DNA of 44,156 nt from Gammaproteobacteria bacterium (GTDB lineage: Bacteria > Pseudomonadota > Gammaproteobacteria > Steroidobacterales > JABDKV01). Position numbers and translations under genes: made by a program. The first letter of the stretch is position 1. Each line of letters opens with the position of its first letter. Of the stretch, positions 1 through 8,921 are shown one piece after another. The notes below the pieces were generated by a model. The model worked only from the letters and a program-made list of their open reading frames with translations, had not been told where the DNA came from and did no database searches. The DNA is taken from assembly GCA_029862165.1 (NCBI GenBank), contig JAOTXU010000024.1, positions 1-44,156 on the forward strand, read 5' to 3'.

Positions 1-1
1 G

Positions 2-415
2 AACTCGGACCGTGACGGCGGCCTCGGAACCGGCGCGAGCATAGTGGCGTCTGGCTTGTCGGCTGGCATACATATAATTACCGCCAGTGTCAGCGACAGT
101 GGCGGTCTCGCCGCGAGCGACACGATAGCGATCTCAGTGAACTCGGCGCCAAGCGCCAGCATCAACTCACCCGCGAACGGCAGCGTCGTATCGCGTGCCA
201 CGTCAGTCACATTCACCGGGACCGCCATTGACGCTGAGGACGGCGACATCTCGGCCAACCTGACCTGGGTCGGGAGCAAGGATGGGCCCCTCGGTACCGG
301 CGCCAGCATCACCGTAATGCTCCAGGGCCGCGGCAATCAGAAGATCACGGCGACAGCGACGGACTCGCGTGGACTTCAGGCGTCGGACAGCATCAGCATC
401 CGCATGTCGAAATAA
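2..415 (+). CDS. Ig-like/PKD-type repeat surface protein, C-terminal end (5' partial)
   Basis: The reading frame is already open at base 2, so this is the last 137 residues of a larger protein that begins outside the window. Two similar repeats can be seen. Each has the pattern D..GxLGTGASI....L..G.H.ITA...DS.GL.ASD.I.I, as in bacterial Ig-like and PKD-type beta-sandwich repeats of secreted adhesins and polysaccharide-binding enzymes. A linker with the motif SPANGSVVS joins them. The protein stops shortly after the last repeat (SISIRMSK), with no C-terminal anchor or sorting signal visible. It lies upstream of, and in the same direction as, the exopolysaccharide genes, with a gap of about 350 bases, so a joint transcript is doubtful. 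The repeat class is clear but the whole-protein function cannot be judged from the tail. Confidence 0.8.
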   Translation, partial: NSDRDGGLGTGASIVASGLSAGIHIITASVSDSGGLAASDTIAISVNSAPSASINSPANGSVVSRATSVTFTGTAIDAEDGDISANLTWVGSKDGPLGTGASITVMLQGRGNQKITATATDSRGLQASDSISIRMSK

Positions 416-719
416 AGCTCCTTCACCCGGGCGGGTTTCGTGCAGCAATAAGAAGCGCTTGCAACGTCTTGCCCGCAGGCCACCACGCGCCAAAATTCTC
501 GGATTCGGATCTTAAAAGCTAATTCGGCCGCGCCAGTACACCGACTACCACGTTCGAATCTGACTGCCAATGCGCAACCACCATGTCTCTTTGTTCCGAT
601 TGGATGCGGTCAATGTGGCTGTTCCGAGCCCTTTTTTCGTGTCCCACGAGAATGTCATCATCGAACGGTCTTGATCGAAACGCGTTGCTCGTTAATATGG
701 GCAGTATGGGGAGTCGAGC

Positions 720-751
720 TTGAGAACCCCGAGTCGCGTGTGCATTACAAT
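720..751 (+). promoter_or_regulatory. Possible sigma-70-like promoter before the kinase-like gene
   Basis: The 358-base gap between the Ig-like protein and the next gene contains no convincing gene. The only signal seen is TTGAGA (720-725) and TACAAT (746-751), a good -10 match. The 20-base spacer is longer than the usual 16-18, so the -35 assignment is weak. A start near 758 would leave a leader of about 16 bases before the TTG start at 774. Confidence 0.25.
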
Positions 752-773
752 CTAGACCAAAGAGCGATTCGTA

Positions 774-2294
774 TTGGAATCAATTAACATCCCACTTGCT
801 ACTTCGGCGCCATCTGAACAGCGCGATATGACGGTGCACGTCGTGTCGGTCTTACTGCAGGAAATGGATCAGGCGGGAATTCGGTATTGCCATTGGAAGA
901 GCAACTTTCACATCGAATACGCATTGGCGGGCGAGGAGGATCTTGATCTGCTGATCCTCGCTACGGACTTCAGTGAGTTCCAGCGAATCGTGTTGCAGCT
1001 CGGCTTCAAAGGAGCGGTCAGTGTCACCAGTCGTAACCAGCCCGGTGTATTCCATTTTTTGGGCAACGACTCGGAAACGGGGAAGCTGATAAACCTCCAC
1101 GCCTTTACTCGCATCCTGACGGGCGATCATTTGCTGAAGAGTTGGGCGCTGCCAGCGGAGCGTCTGTTGTTGGGCGAGACGCGGACGCAGCGCGGGATTC
1201 GTCTACCATCGAAAACAGCGGAGTTGGTCCTGTTTGTGTTTCGCTACATGATTAGGCACACGTCGATATTGGATCTTTACTTGGGGAGAAAATCTCGTGG
1301 TGCGTCGCTGGAGGAATACGAATGGTTGGCAGCCGGGACCAGCGTGGAGGGCACGTTGGACAAGGTGGCCGAACATTTTCCAGAAGTGTTACCAGCAGAT
1401 TTTCGCTCGGCGCTCGATTTGATTGGCGCCCCCAGTTCGCTATTGTCGCGCATCCGTTTGGGGTTCAGGTTCCGTCGGGCCCTAGGAAAATACAATCGTT
1501 ATGGGAAGCTCTCGGGCGCTGTGCGAATGGTTCTCGCCGTTTCACGGATGGCATTCAATCGGCTTTCGAAGCACAAGCACATGACATTTCCAACGGGTGG
1601 CGCCCTGATCGCTCTGGTTGGGCCTCAGGGCACCGGCAAATCGACGCTCGCCCAATTGCTTCATACATGGCTGGCTGCGGAGCTAGCAGTGCGCACGATT
1701 CACGCTGGCAAACCACCGGCTACGACGTTGACATTTTTACCGACACGACTAATTCCGCTGGCGCGGCGAATGGTTCCTCGTCAGACGACGCGCGACGTGG
1801 ACCGGCGTGTGGATCAGGACCGCGATTACAGCTTTCCTTATCTGTATTTGATACGCAAGATTATGGTGGCCATCGATCGCCGTAAACTGCTGCGGAGGGC
1901 TTTTCGCGATGCGCGCAACGGCCAGATTGTTATTTCGGATCGTTATCCATCCGACAATCCTGGGGCCATCGACGGCGCGAGTTTTCGCCCGGAAATGATC
2001 GAAGCGCAAACGTCGGCTCTGAAGCGAGCGCTGATGCGCTGGGATAACCGTATTTACCGGAGTGTCGGCCCACCCGATCTGGTATTACAACTAAAGGTAT
2101 CGGTCGAGCGGGCGGTCGAGCGTAACTTGCAACGCGATAAAAAGGTGCCGCAGGACACCGCGTACGTGCGTCAGCGTCACGCGATGCGAATTCAAGCCCG
2201 TTTCGATCACTGTGAGGTGGTCACGATCTCAACAGAAGCCGATCTACAGGACACGTTGATTGAAGCTAAAAACGCGATTTGGAAAATTCTCTGA
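774..2294 (+). CDS. Two-domain protein: nucleotidyltransferase-like N-terminus and thymidylate-kinase-like P-loop C-terminus
   Basis: The 506-aa protein has two parts. Residues 20-150 contain a WKSN....L.GEEDLDLLI pattern, resembling nucleotidyltransferase-fold proteins that carry a D-x-D metal motif. From about residue 275 there is a P-loop kinase domain: Walker A GPQGTGKST near 282-290, and a DR(Y) motif (ISDRYPSDNPG) near 386, as in thymidylate-kinase-like NTPases. The C-terminal part is rich in Arg, as a kinase lid would be. The assigned start is TTG; an ATG at 828 (residue 19) is an alternative, and neither has a strong ribosome site. It is followed after 31 bases by another kinase-like gene and sits beside exopolysaccharide genes, so a role in modifying or regulating a polysaccharide intermediate is possible. 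The substrate is unknown. Confidence 0.7.
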   Translation: MESINIPLATSAPSEQRDMTVHVVSVLLQEMDQAGIRYCHWKSNFHIEYALAGEEDLDLLILATDFSEFQRIVLQLGFKGAVSVTSRNQPGVFHFLGNDSETGKLINLHAFTRILTGDHLLKSWALPAERLLLGETRTQRGIRLPSKTAELVLFVFRYMIRHTSILDLYLGRKSRGASLEEYEWLAAGTSVEGTLDKVAEHFPEVLPADFRSALDLIGAPSSLLSRIRLGFRFRRALGKYNRYGKLSGAVRMVLAVSRMAFNRLSKHKHMTFPTGGALIALVGPQGTGKSTLAQLLHTWLAAELAVRTIHAGKPPATTLTFLPTRLIPLARRMVPRQTTRDVDRRVDQDRDYSFPYLYLIRKIMVAIDRRKLLRRAFRDARNGQIVISDRYPSDNPGAIDGASFRPEMIEAQTSALKRALMRWDNRIYRSVGPPDLVLQLKVSVERAVERNLQRDKKVPQDTAYVRQRHAMRIQARFDHCEVVTISTEADLQDTLIEAKNAIWKIL

Positions 2295-2325
2295 TTAACC
2301 ATCTCAACCACCATGGCGGTTACAC

Positions 2326-3306
2326 GTGCTCCGTCAAGTGAGCACTTCCGCTCCGACGCGGGCGTCAAACAGTAGCTGCAAGCCCAATCTACTGCGGTCG
2401 GGAAGTGAATATTTCCTGACACCGCCGAGTCCTGGTAGCCAGCCGATCCGCTTGAAGACCGGTCGGGTGGAGCAGCGCAATTGGTCCCGTGTGGGCTCGG
2501 CGGTGATGTCCAACGCGGTGGGTGATCGGAAGGGGAAGCGCGTTTTTGTCAAGCAGTATGTTGACAGCTTGGGTTCCTGGCATGACGCGATATGGTCCAA
2601 CGAATGGGCAGCGGCCGAGATCGCCACGCAGTTGCTGTACGGTATCGTCCACGTTCCCGAGAATCTCTGCTCCGATCAATCCATGCGCGTCAACGTGTTT
2701 GAATATCTCGATGTGATTACCCCGGACAAGCTTCTGCGTCGTGATTCGGAGTGTTTTGAACGGATGTTTCCCACTCTGCTTTTGGGCGCACAGCGGCTGC
2801 TTGGTCGTTTACAAGATGGTTCCGCGAAATCTTTCCTTCCCAGGGAACTGGCCGCCAAGCGGCGCGATTTTGGAGGGCCCAGCGTCGCGGTCAATTTTAA
2901 GGGGCTGGAAGTTCGCAACGTCGGGTTCCGCCTGGATGACAAGGGCGAGGTCGGCCCCGCGCTTGTCGTTTTTGATTTTGGCTCGGCTTATCTGGCCCCG
3001 ATCGAGGAGGCGGCGGCAAAGCTCTACATATCCGTGGGGCTCTTGAATTGGGGCAAACCGCTACAACGCTTTGCGAAGGGTCCCGATTTGTCGCTGCTTG
3101 CCCGTTGCCGCGAGTCGTTGGATGACTATCTGGACAGCGACGCGTTGCAGGCGGAGTTGCACCTGCAGAAATCGTTTCGCATGGCCGAAGTGCATGGACG
3201 TAACCGTGTTGAACGCACCATGAAGCGTTTCGTAATTCATCATCTCGGGGCCGACTATCTTCAGAAACTCGAGGGTTGGTGCCTTGCGGAATTCAGTTCG
3301 CGATAA
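2326..3306 (+). CDS. Kinase-like (APH/protein-kinase fold) protein of unknown substrate
   Basis: The 326-aa protein starts at GTG 2326. I do not recognise it as a named family. The order of motifs resembles a protein-kinase/aminoglycoside-phosphotransferase fold: a strand with a lysine (VFVKQYVD, about 77-84), a helix with acidic residues (NEWAAAEIA), a hinge-like NVFEYLD, and a DFG-like motif (VVFDFGSAY, about 208-216). The usual HGD or HRD catalytic loop is not evident, so it could be a divergent kinase or a pseudokinase. No signal peptide or membrane segment is visible, so it is probably cytoplasmic. It directly follows the P-loop kinase-like gene and is probably co-transcribed with it. 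The first 45 residues are low in conservation-like features, and the true start could be downstream. Confidence 0.55.
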   Translation: MLRQVSTSAPTRASNSSCKPNLLRSGSEYFLTPPSPGSQPIRLKTGRVEQRNWSRVGSAVMSNAVGDRKGKRVFVKQYVDSLGSWHDAIWSNEWAAAEIATQLLYGIVHVPENLCSDQSMRVNVFEYLDVITPDKLLRRDSECFERMFPTLLLGAQRLLGRLQDGSAKSFLPRELAAKRRDFGGPSVAVNFKGLEVRNVGFRLDDKGEVGPALVVFDFGSAYLAPIEEAAAKLYISVGLLNWGKPLQRFAKGPDLSLLARCRESLDDYLDSDALQAELHLQKSFRMAEVHGRNRVERTMKRFVIHHLGADYLQKLEGWCLAEFSSR

Positions 3307-3434
3307 AGCGCGATGTGTTGACGTTTTCACTGTCGCCCACTCGAGAAGGAGCGCCAGATGGCCCAATTCCAAAAAACCGGCATCATGCCCAGCGATTTCT
3401 AGCTTTGCATGCGCGTGCGATGTTTCGATGAATA

Positions 3435-4673
3435 TCAGCGACTGCCGGTAGCCGGCATGACGCGTTTATTGTCCGCCAGTATTACCCCCCACAGCATACC
3501 CAGCAACAGGAAGAAATGTCGCCAGTGCAGGGTATCGATCAACAGGCCCTGGACGACTATGCCGAAGATTGAGGCATAAACGACGATGGCCATACGCTGG
3601 TGCGGACCGCGCGCCAGACAGAACCAGAAACCACGCCAAACGGTAAGCAATGTGAAAGCGGTAAAGGTAATACCGCCAAGCCAGCCGTTCTCGGCTGCCA
3701 CCTTCAGGTATACATTGTGGGGTACGCGCCCCAGTTCAATCTGCGTCCGGTTGGGGCCGATGCCGATAGGTACTTCCAGGATCGTCTGGAGAGCGGCACG
3801 TTGTGTACTGAAACGCCCACCTACCTCGACGTCATAGGGTTGAAGTAACGCGGCCCGCTTCACGAACATTTCATTGATCTGGGGCATCGAAACGGCGCCG
3901 ATTATAGCTACCACAGTTACCAGCGCGATGAGGGAACCGGCCGACATGAAGTTGAGATACCGCTGTAGTGTGCCGGCGGTCGCAAGTGATAAGACGACGA
4001 ACACGCCAAGCGAAACGGCAAAGTTGCCCCACGCGCCGCGCGAAAAACCGAGCAGCAACCCGATAATAATTACCAAAAACAGCCCGATACGGATCAGCCG
4101 TTTGCCCCAGCCCGGCGTCCCCATCGCCGCGAGCAGGTACAGCGCAACCGGGATCAGGAAAGAAGCGAAGACATTCGGGTCTTTGAATGTGCTCCTCGCG
4201 CGCCCGTGCTCCATGAGTAAGTCGGTGGCGGGAACCAGCCGGAAGTATCCCGCCAGCCCGAGTGCTACTGCGATAATTGCGGCCACAAGATAGCCGCTCC
4301 AGATGAGTTCGGGCACGCGCCTGGGGTTGGCCGCCACTAGACTGGTGAAGAACACCCAGGTAACGATCAGGTAGACCGTCAACCCAGCGTAAAACGCCAG
4401 GTACGCCGCAGGTTGTTCGAGGCTCGGCTTCGCAAAAAGTATCGATAAGATGTTCGCTACCACGAACAGGGCCATCAGCAACAACGGCAGCCCCAGTCGT
4501 GACGGCACCTTCAGGCCTAGTGTAAAGAAAGTCACGCACAAGACCACCGCGATGATATCGTAGGGAGCGGGCTCAATGAATACAAAGGAACTGACCGCGA
4601 TCAGCAGCCACAGACTCGCGAGACCGGGGCCGATCCTCTTCTCACGGAGTACCTGTCCAACTCTGTCAGTCAT
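3435..4673 (-). CDS. O-antigen ligase/polymerase family membrane protein (Wzy-like)
   Basis: The 412-aa protein is strongly hydrophobic, with about 10-12 predicted membrane helices. A large periplasmic loop lies roughly between residues 255 and 325 and is followed by IGIGPNRTQ and PHNVYLKVAAENGWLGG, a pattern (H-N-x-Y/L...E-x-G) typical of the Wzy_C/WaaL superfamily. Such proteins polymerise lipid-linked repeat units or transfer polymer at the periplasmic face of the inner membrane. The start ATG (4671-4673) is divergent from the glycosyltransferase gene, with about 190 bases between. In an exopolysaccharide locus with Wzx, Wzc and an initiating transferase, a polymerase role is more likely than lipid A-core ligation, but sequence alone does not separate the two. 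Confidence 0.85.
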   Translation of the reverse strand: MTDRVGQVLREKRIGPGLASLWLLIAVSSFVFIEPAPYDIIAVVLCVTFFTLGLKVPSRLGLPLLLMALFVVANILSILFAKPSLEQPAAYLAFYAGLTVYLIVTWVFFTSLVAANPRRVPELIWSGYLVAAIIAVALGLAGYFRLVPATDLLMEHGRARSTFKDPNVFASFLIPVALYLLAAMGTPGWGKRLIRIGLFLVIIIGLLLGFSRGAWGNFAVSLGVFVVLSLATAGTLQRYLNFMSAGSLIALVTVVAIIGAVSMPQINEMFVKRAALLQPYDVEVGGRFSTQRAALQTILEVPIGIGPNRTQIELGRVPHNVYLKVAAENGWLGGITFTAFTLLTVWRGFWFCLARGPHQRMAIVVYASIFGIVVQGLLIDTLHWRHFFLLLGMLWGVILADNKRVMPATGSR

Positions 4674-4861
4674 TTGTTTATGCTGATTTACGGACAGACT
4701 CCGCGCATCGCGGGTGCGAGGGGTTCGTGGCGAAATCTCACCGTCCGTAATATTGTAGGTACCTGACCGGACCGCATCAAGATACTTGCACCCAATCAGA
4801 GCCGATCGTTATTATCCCGAATAACTTTCTGCTTGCCGGACGGGTATCTGTCGCCGACACA

Positions 4862-5983
4862 CTGCGAATTCTTCTGATCCTGGAAAATGCTGGCGCAGGC
4901 TCCGGCAGACACGTTATCGACCTGGCGCGGGGTCTGCTGGAGCGCGGTAACGACGTCCACCTCATCTATTCCCGTTCTCGAGTGGAGCAATGGTTTGCCA
5001 ATGCGGCGCGCGATTCTGTCGGGTTGCGCAGTCATTGCATCGAGATGGTGCGCGGGCCGCGTCCACGCGATCTCAAAGCGCTGGCACAGATTCATCACTA
5101 CATTCGCGCGCAGGGCACCTTCGACGTTATTCACGGACACAGCTCCAAAGGTGGAGCGCTGGCACGAATAGCGGGCGTGTTAACCGAAGCGGCACGCGTG
5201 TACACTCCACATGCGTTTTTCACATTGGAGCCCGAGTTGAGTACCTCGGCACGCTGGTTTTATGCGCGTGTTGAGCGTCTGCTGTCCACGTTGGCCCACG
5301 GCATCATCTGTGTCTCCGAGACGGAACGCCGCCATGCATTATCACTGGGCATACCGGCGCACAAACTGACCGTCGTGCAGAACGGCCTCTCACCGCTGCC
5401 CGATCCAGACCGTGACGCTGCGCGCAGGCAACTCGGTTTATGCGACCGGCAAATCTGCATCGGTTTTGTCGGGCGGCTGGCACCGCAGAAATCGGTTGGG
5501 AGGCTGTTAGCCGCATTTGCGCACATCGCCGGAAACAATCCACTTGTGCGACTGGCCATCGTCGGCGCGGGGCAAGAAAGAGCACAACTGCGCCAATCCG
5601 CGCGGCAACTCGACGTCAAAGACAAAGTGATCTGGACGGGTGAGGCGGACGGCCCGGCCCTCATGGCTGGATTTGATATTTTTGTTTTGCCGAGTCGATA
5701 CGAGGCTTTTCCCTACGTTTTGCTCGAAGCTGCGGCCCGCGGCTTGCCGCTGGTCGCCACCCGTGTCGGCGGAGCCGAAGAAGTCATCCAAGACGACGTC
5801 AATGGCTATATCGTGGACGACGAGGAGCAGTTGTCCAGCCGCCTGCTGCAACTGATACGCGATCCGGACCGACGACACGCCATGGGGCACGCTTCGCTGG
5901 ACCGAGCCACAGCGTTCAGTGTGGATAGAATGGTCGCAGAGACCGTGACGCTGTACCGAACCCTCGTCGAACAGGCCCGCTGA
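4862..5983 (+). CDS. Family-4 glycosyltransferase, start codon uncertain
   Basis: This GT-B fold enzyme transfers an activated sugar to the growing lipid-linked repeat unit in the cytoplasm. The C-terminal half shows IGFVGRLAPQKSVGRLL, then the EX7E motif (EAFPYVLLE) typical of GT4 retaining enzymes, and ARGLPLVATRVGGAEEV. A first ATG/GTG/TTG start occurs only at GTG 4982, but the frame upstream from 4862 clearly encodes the missing first Rossmann strand and glycine-rich loop: LRILLILENAGAGSGRHVI. That is the normal N-terminus of the family. No ATG, GTG or TTG exists in this frame back to the stop at 4748-4750. I therefore place the start at CTG 4862 as a minimum; CTG 4829 is possible. A lost start codon or assembly error is the other explanation. 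The product is about 373 aa. Confidence 0.8.
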   Translation: MRILLILENAGAGSGRHVIDLARGLLERGNDVHLIYSRSRVEQWFANAARDSVGLRSHCIEMVRGPRPRDLKALAQIHHYIRAQGTFDVIHGHSSKGGALARIAGVLTEAARVYTPHAFFTLEPELSTSARWFYARVERLLSTLAHGIICVSETERRHALSLGIPAHKLTVVQNGLSPLPDPDRDAARRQLGLCDRQICIGFVGRLAPQKSVGRLLAAFAHIAGNNPLVRLAIVGAGQERAQLRQSARQLDVKDKVIWTGEADGPALMAGFDIFVLPSRYEAFPYVLLEAAARGLPLVATRVGGAEEVIQDDVNGYIVDDEEQLSSRLLQLIRDPDRRHAMGHASLDRATAFSVDRMVAETVTLYRTLVEQAR

Positions 5984-6004
5984 CGACGCGCCGTTCGGTA
6001 GATG

Positions 6005-7456
6005 TCAGTATGCGTTTCGCCCTCGCACGACCTCACCGAACGTGAGCAGGAGGATCTTCAAGTCGAACAACACCCCCCAGTTCTCGATGTAATACAGATC
6101 GTGCTCGACGCGCCGTATGAGTTTATCGTCGGTGTCGGTTTCGCCACGCCAGCCATTGACCTGCGCCCAGCCCGTTATACCGGGTTTGACATTGTGCCTG
6201 GCAGCGTACTCCGCCACGACATCTGAGTAGAGCTTGTCGCCGGCCTTCGCCTGCAGCGCGTGCGGGCGCGGCCCAACCATCGACATCTCGCCCTTTATAA
6301 CGTTCCACAGCTGCGGCAACTCATCAAGGCTTGTGCGTCGCAGAATCGATCCGACGCGCGTAATGCGTGTGTCATTGCGGCACGCGAGCTTCGTGGCGTC
6401 TACGTCAATACAGTCGGCATGCATCGTGCGGAATTTAAGCACGGTGATAAGCTGATTGTTGAAGCCATAACGTTGCTGTTGGAACAACACGGGTCCCCGG
6501 CTGTCCAGCTTGATCAGGAGGGCAGTCACCAGCATCAGCGGCAACGCCAACAGAAATAACAGGCCACCGAATACCCAGTCCTCGATCAGCTTAATGAAGT
6601 AACGCCAGCCCGAGAGCGGTTCTCTAAGGATCTCGAGCAGGGTTACGACCCCACATCTGTGCATCTTCGATGGCAGGAAATTTAGTGCGGCCAGATCCGG
6701 CCCCAGACTGACCCGTACGGGCAGCACGGTCAGCCTGTTGAGTACCTCGCGGATACGGGTATCGGCGGACCACGGCAGCGCGATAATCACTTCGTTGCTA
6801 TGGTTTTGCCTCACATGGGCGATCAGATCATCCAGGTCTCCCAGTACCGGATGGTCGAGGTCGGGCGACCTTCGACCGGTACGGTCATCGAAAACGCCAT
6901 CTATCTCGACCCACCTATCGCCGGTCAACAGTAAATGACGCAGGAGTCTCTCGCCCTGCTTGCCGGCGCCCACCATAACTACCTTGTGGCGGATCTTGCC
7001 GGCGCTAATCAGCAGGGAGGCTAGGACAATCCTCGTCAACCCGAGTAAACCAGTGCTCGTCAGAAACCATGAGAAAAACCAAACACGTGACAGCTGTTCT
7101 GAATGCTTTAGAGCAAACAGGAAAGTTACCAGGCACATGAAAACGATGGAGCAGATCAGCACGATCTTCTTGGCTTGGGAAAACGGACTGGCAATAACGT
7201 CCAAACGGTAGAGCTGAGCTACGTAAAACGACTGTACAATCAACACAGCGGCAACGGTGCTGGTCGCGCAGTACGCGAGAAACTTGTCCGGACGCCAGCC
7301 GAGGTAGAACCAGAATATAATCAGTCCGGTCGCGACGATGATCAGAAAATCCAGCAAACCGATCAATGCCGGCACAGTTTCCGGCGTCAATAACTGACTG
7401 CGTTTTTGAACAACACGACCCATGCCTCGCGCCATTGATTCATGGGAAGTACTCAT
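6005..7456 (-). CDS. Undecaprenyl-phosphate sugar phosphotransferase initiating exopolysaccharide synthesis (WcaJ/PssY-type)
   Basis: This membrane enzyme transfers a hexose-1-phosphate from a UDP-sugar to undecaprenyl phosphate, the first step of repeat-unit assembly. The N-terminal half has about four to five membrane helices, followed by a Rossmann-like CoA-binding-type domain with [19 protein letters not shown] membrane re-entrant helix and the bacterial sugar transferase domain follow, with [30 protein letters not shown] and [13 protein letters not shown]. This is the full polyisoprenyl-phosphate hexose-1-phosphate transferase layout and the usual length (483 aa). I chose the ATG at 7454-7456 because GAGAGG lies 4 bases before it; the in-frame GTG at 7468 has no ribosome site. 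It is divergent from the beta-barrel gene. Which sugar is used cannot be read from the sequence. Confidence 0.92.
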   Translation of the reverse strand: MSTSHESMARGMGRVVQKRSQLLTPETVPALIGLLDFLIIVATGLIIFWFYLGWRPDKFLAYCATSTVAAVLIVQSFYVAQLYRLDVIASPFSQAKKIVLICSIVFMCLVTFLFALKHSEQLSRVWFFSWFLTSTGLLGLTRIVLASLLISAGKIRHKVVMVGAGKQGERLLRHLLLTGDRWVEIDGVFDDRTGRRSPDLDHPVLGDLDDLIAHVRQNHSNEVIIALPWSADTRIREVLNRLTVLPVRVSLGPDLAALNFLPSKMHRCGVVTLLEILREPLSGWRYFIKLIEDWVFGGLLFLLALPLMLVTALLIKLDSRGPVLFQQQRYGFNNQLITVLKFRTMHADCIDVDATKLACRNDTRITRVGSILRRTSLDELPQLWNVIKGEMSMVGPRPHALQAKAGDKLYSDVVAEYAARHNVKPGITGWAQVNGWRGETDTDDKLIRRVEHDLYYIENWGVLFDLKILLLTFGEVVRGRNAY

Positions 7457-7653
7457 GTGCCCTCTCACCTAAATGTTTGTTTTATCGATTGTTTATTGTT
7501 GAGCTTGGATGCCACCTCAGCTCAGTTGTCTCACAGCGATTATACACAGCGCGGGCAATGAGCGTCAGTGATTCTAGACTAGAAGACGCAAATGTTGACA
7601 CTCATGGAGTGTTGCCTACAGTGGTTAGCACTATACTGGTATTGAACAGAAAA

Positions 7654-8907
7654 ATGAGACCGCCCATGCATAATTTCGCAGTTCTTGTTGTAGTGGCGGC
7701 AATCGGACTGCCTGTGCCCGCCATTGCAGACAACCCGCTGGACACTCCGGTCGCGGACCGGAAAAGAGCGGAATACGAGCCGTCTGGATTGCGAGCCGGC
7801 GCATTTGTAGTGTATCCGTCGGTCGCTGTCAGGTATGTGCACGACGATAATCTATTTGCAGATGCTGTCGGTAAAATCGATGACTCCATAATAGAATACA
7901 AGCCCGCCATTGCTCTTGAATCGGACTGGACCAGCCATTGGATGCGCGTGGGTGTCGATGCGACTTTCGGCCGGTATGCGGACCAGAGCGCCGAGGACTA
8001 CGATGATCTGGCCATCCTTGCGGAGGGCCGCCTCGATATCACGCGAAGCAGTAGGCTCAAGCTAACCGCGCGGCGCGACTCGCTTCACCAACACCGATAT
8101 TCTCCGGACGATGCCAACGGTCTGACCCCCACGGAATTCAACCAAGACTCATTAGCCGCCTCCTACGAGCGGTCGGCGGGCCGCTTACCGGTGCAGCTGA
8201 CCGGCAAGTTGCTCAGCCTGGACTACCAGGATACCCCCGTGCTGTCGGGCCAGATTAACAACGACGATCGGGATCGCGAGGAGATACTGGGGACCGCGCG
8301 CATCGGCCTGGCACGGGGAGGTGACAGTGTGTGGTTCGTGCAGGGTCAGATCGATTCGCGCAACTACGATGAGCAGCGGGACGATGAAGGATTGACGCGC
8401 AATTCGCAAGGGTACGCAATTGCATTAGGCGCCGCTCTGGACTTCGTCGGCCCTTTCGCCCTGGAAGGATTCGTGGGCAACATACGGCGCGACTACGACG
8501 ATCCGCAGTTTGACACGATCGACTCGATCTGGTTCGGCGGTAAACTGATCTGGCATCTCACAGCTATCACGTCTCTGACGGCGCTGGCGGAGAGTTCCAT
8601 CGAAGAAACAACAGTGGCCGGCGCATCAGGAATATACCTTAGGAAATTCGGTGTCGCGGTGGATCACGAACTCAGGCGGAATCTCATCCTGCATGTCGAT
8701 ACCGACGTCTGGCAGGAAGACTTTAAAGATTCCAACCGCGAGGACGATCTGCTGCGGGCATCCTTTGGTGCCAATTATTTGATCAACCGACACCTGCGGC
8801 TTATGTTGCGCTATGACTGGCGGAAACGGAGTTCTGCACAAACACCCGCCCGACCCGATGATTACGAAATCAACGAAGTATCCCTGCAGGTCACGGCGCA
8901 ATACTGA
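7654..8907 (+). CDS. Outer-membrane beta-barrel protein of the exopolysaccharide locus (VpsM/BBP2-like)
   Basis: The mature protein is about 400 aa and consists of alternating amphipathic strands rich in Asp, Arg and aromatic residues (for example YVHDDNLFAD, RVGVDATFGRYADQ), ending in a strand with a terminal aromatic (VSLQVTAQY). This is typical of outer-membrane beta-barrels of the 'beta-barrel porin 2' type found in exopolysaccharide loci. A signal peptide is visible after ATG 7654: MHNFAVLVVVAAIGLPVPAIA, cleaved before DNPLD. Frame extension further upstream to 7366 runs through the divergent gene and is not credible. It is followed after 14 bases by a short Wza-type protein. Short export proteins that lack the outer-membrane helix are known to need such a barrel as the polymer exit. 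Confidence 0.8.
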   Translation: MRPPMHNFAVLVVVAAIGLPVPAIADNPLDTPVADRKRAEYEPSGLRAGAFVVYPSVAVRYVHDDNLFADAVGKIDDSIIEYKPAIALESDWTSHWMRVGVDATFGRYADQSAEDYDDLAILAEGRLDITRSSRLKLTARRDSLHQHRYSPDDANGLTPTEFNQDSLAASYERSAGRLPVQLTGKLLSLDYQDTPVLSGQINNDDRDREEILGTARIGLARGGDSVWFVQGQIDSRNYDEQRDDEGLTRNSQGYAIALGAALDFVGPFALEGFVGNIRRDYDDPQFDTIDSIWFGGKLIWHLTAITSLTALAESSIEETTVAGASGIYLRKFGVAVDHELRRNLILHVDTDVWQEDFKDSNREDDLLRASFGANYLINRHLRLMLRYDWRKRSSAQTPARPDDYEINEVSLQVTAQY

Positions 8908-8921
8908 ATGGAGGATGAAAC

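Noticed and set aside
3871..4539. 222-aa open frame inside the Wzy-like gene
   Set aside because: A shifted frame, Arg-rich, without helices; the main frame has the expected membrane pattern.
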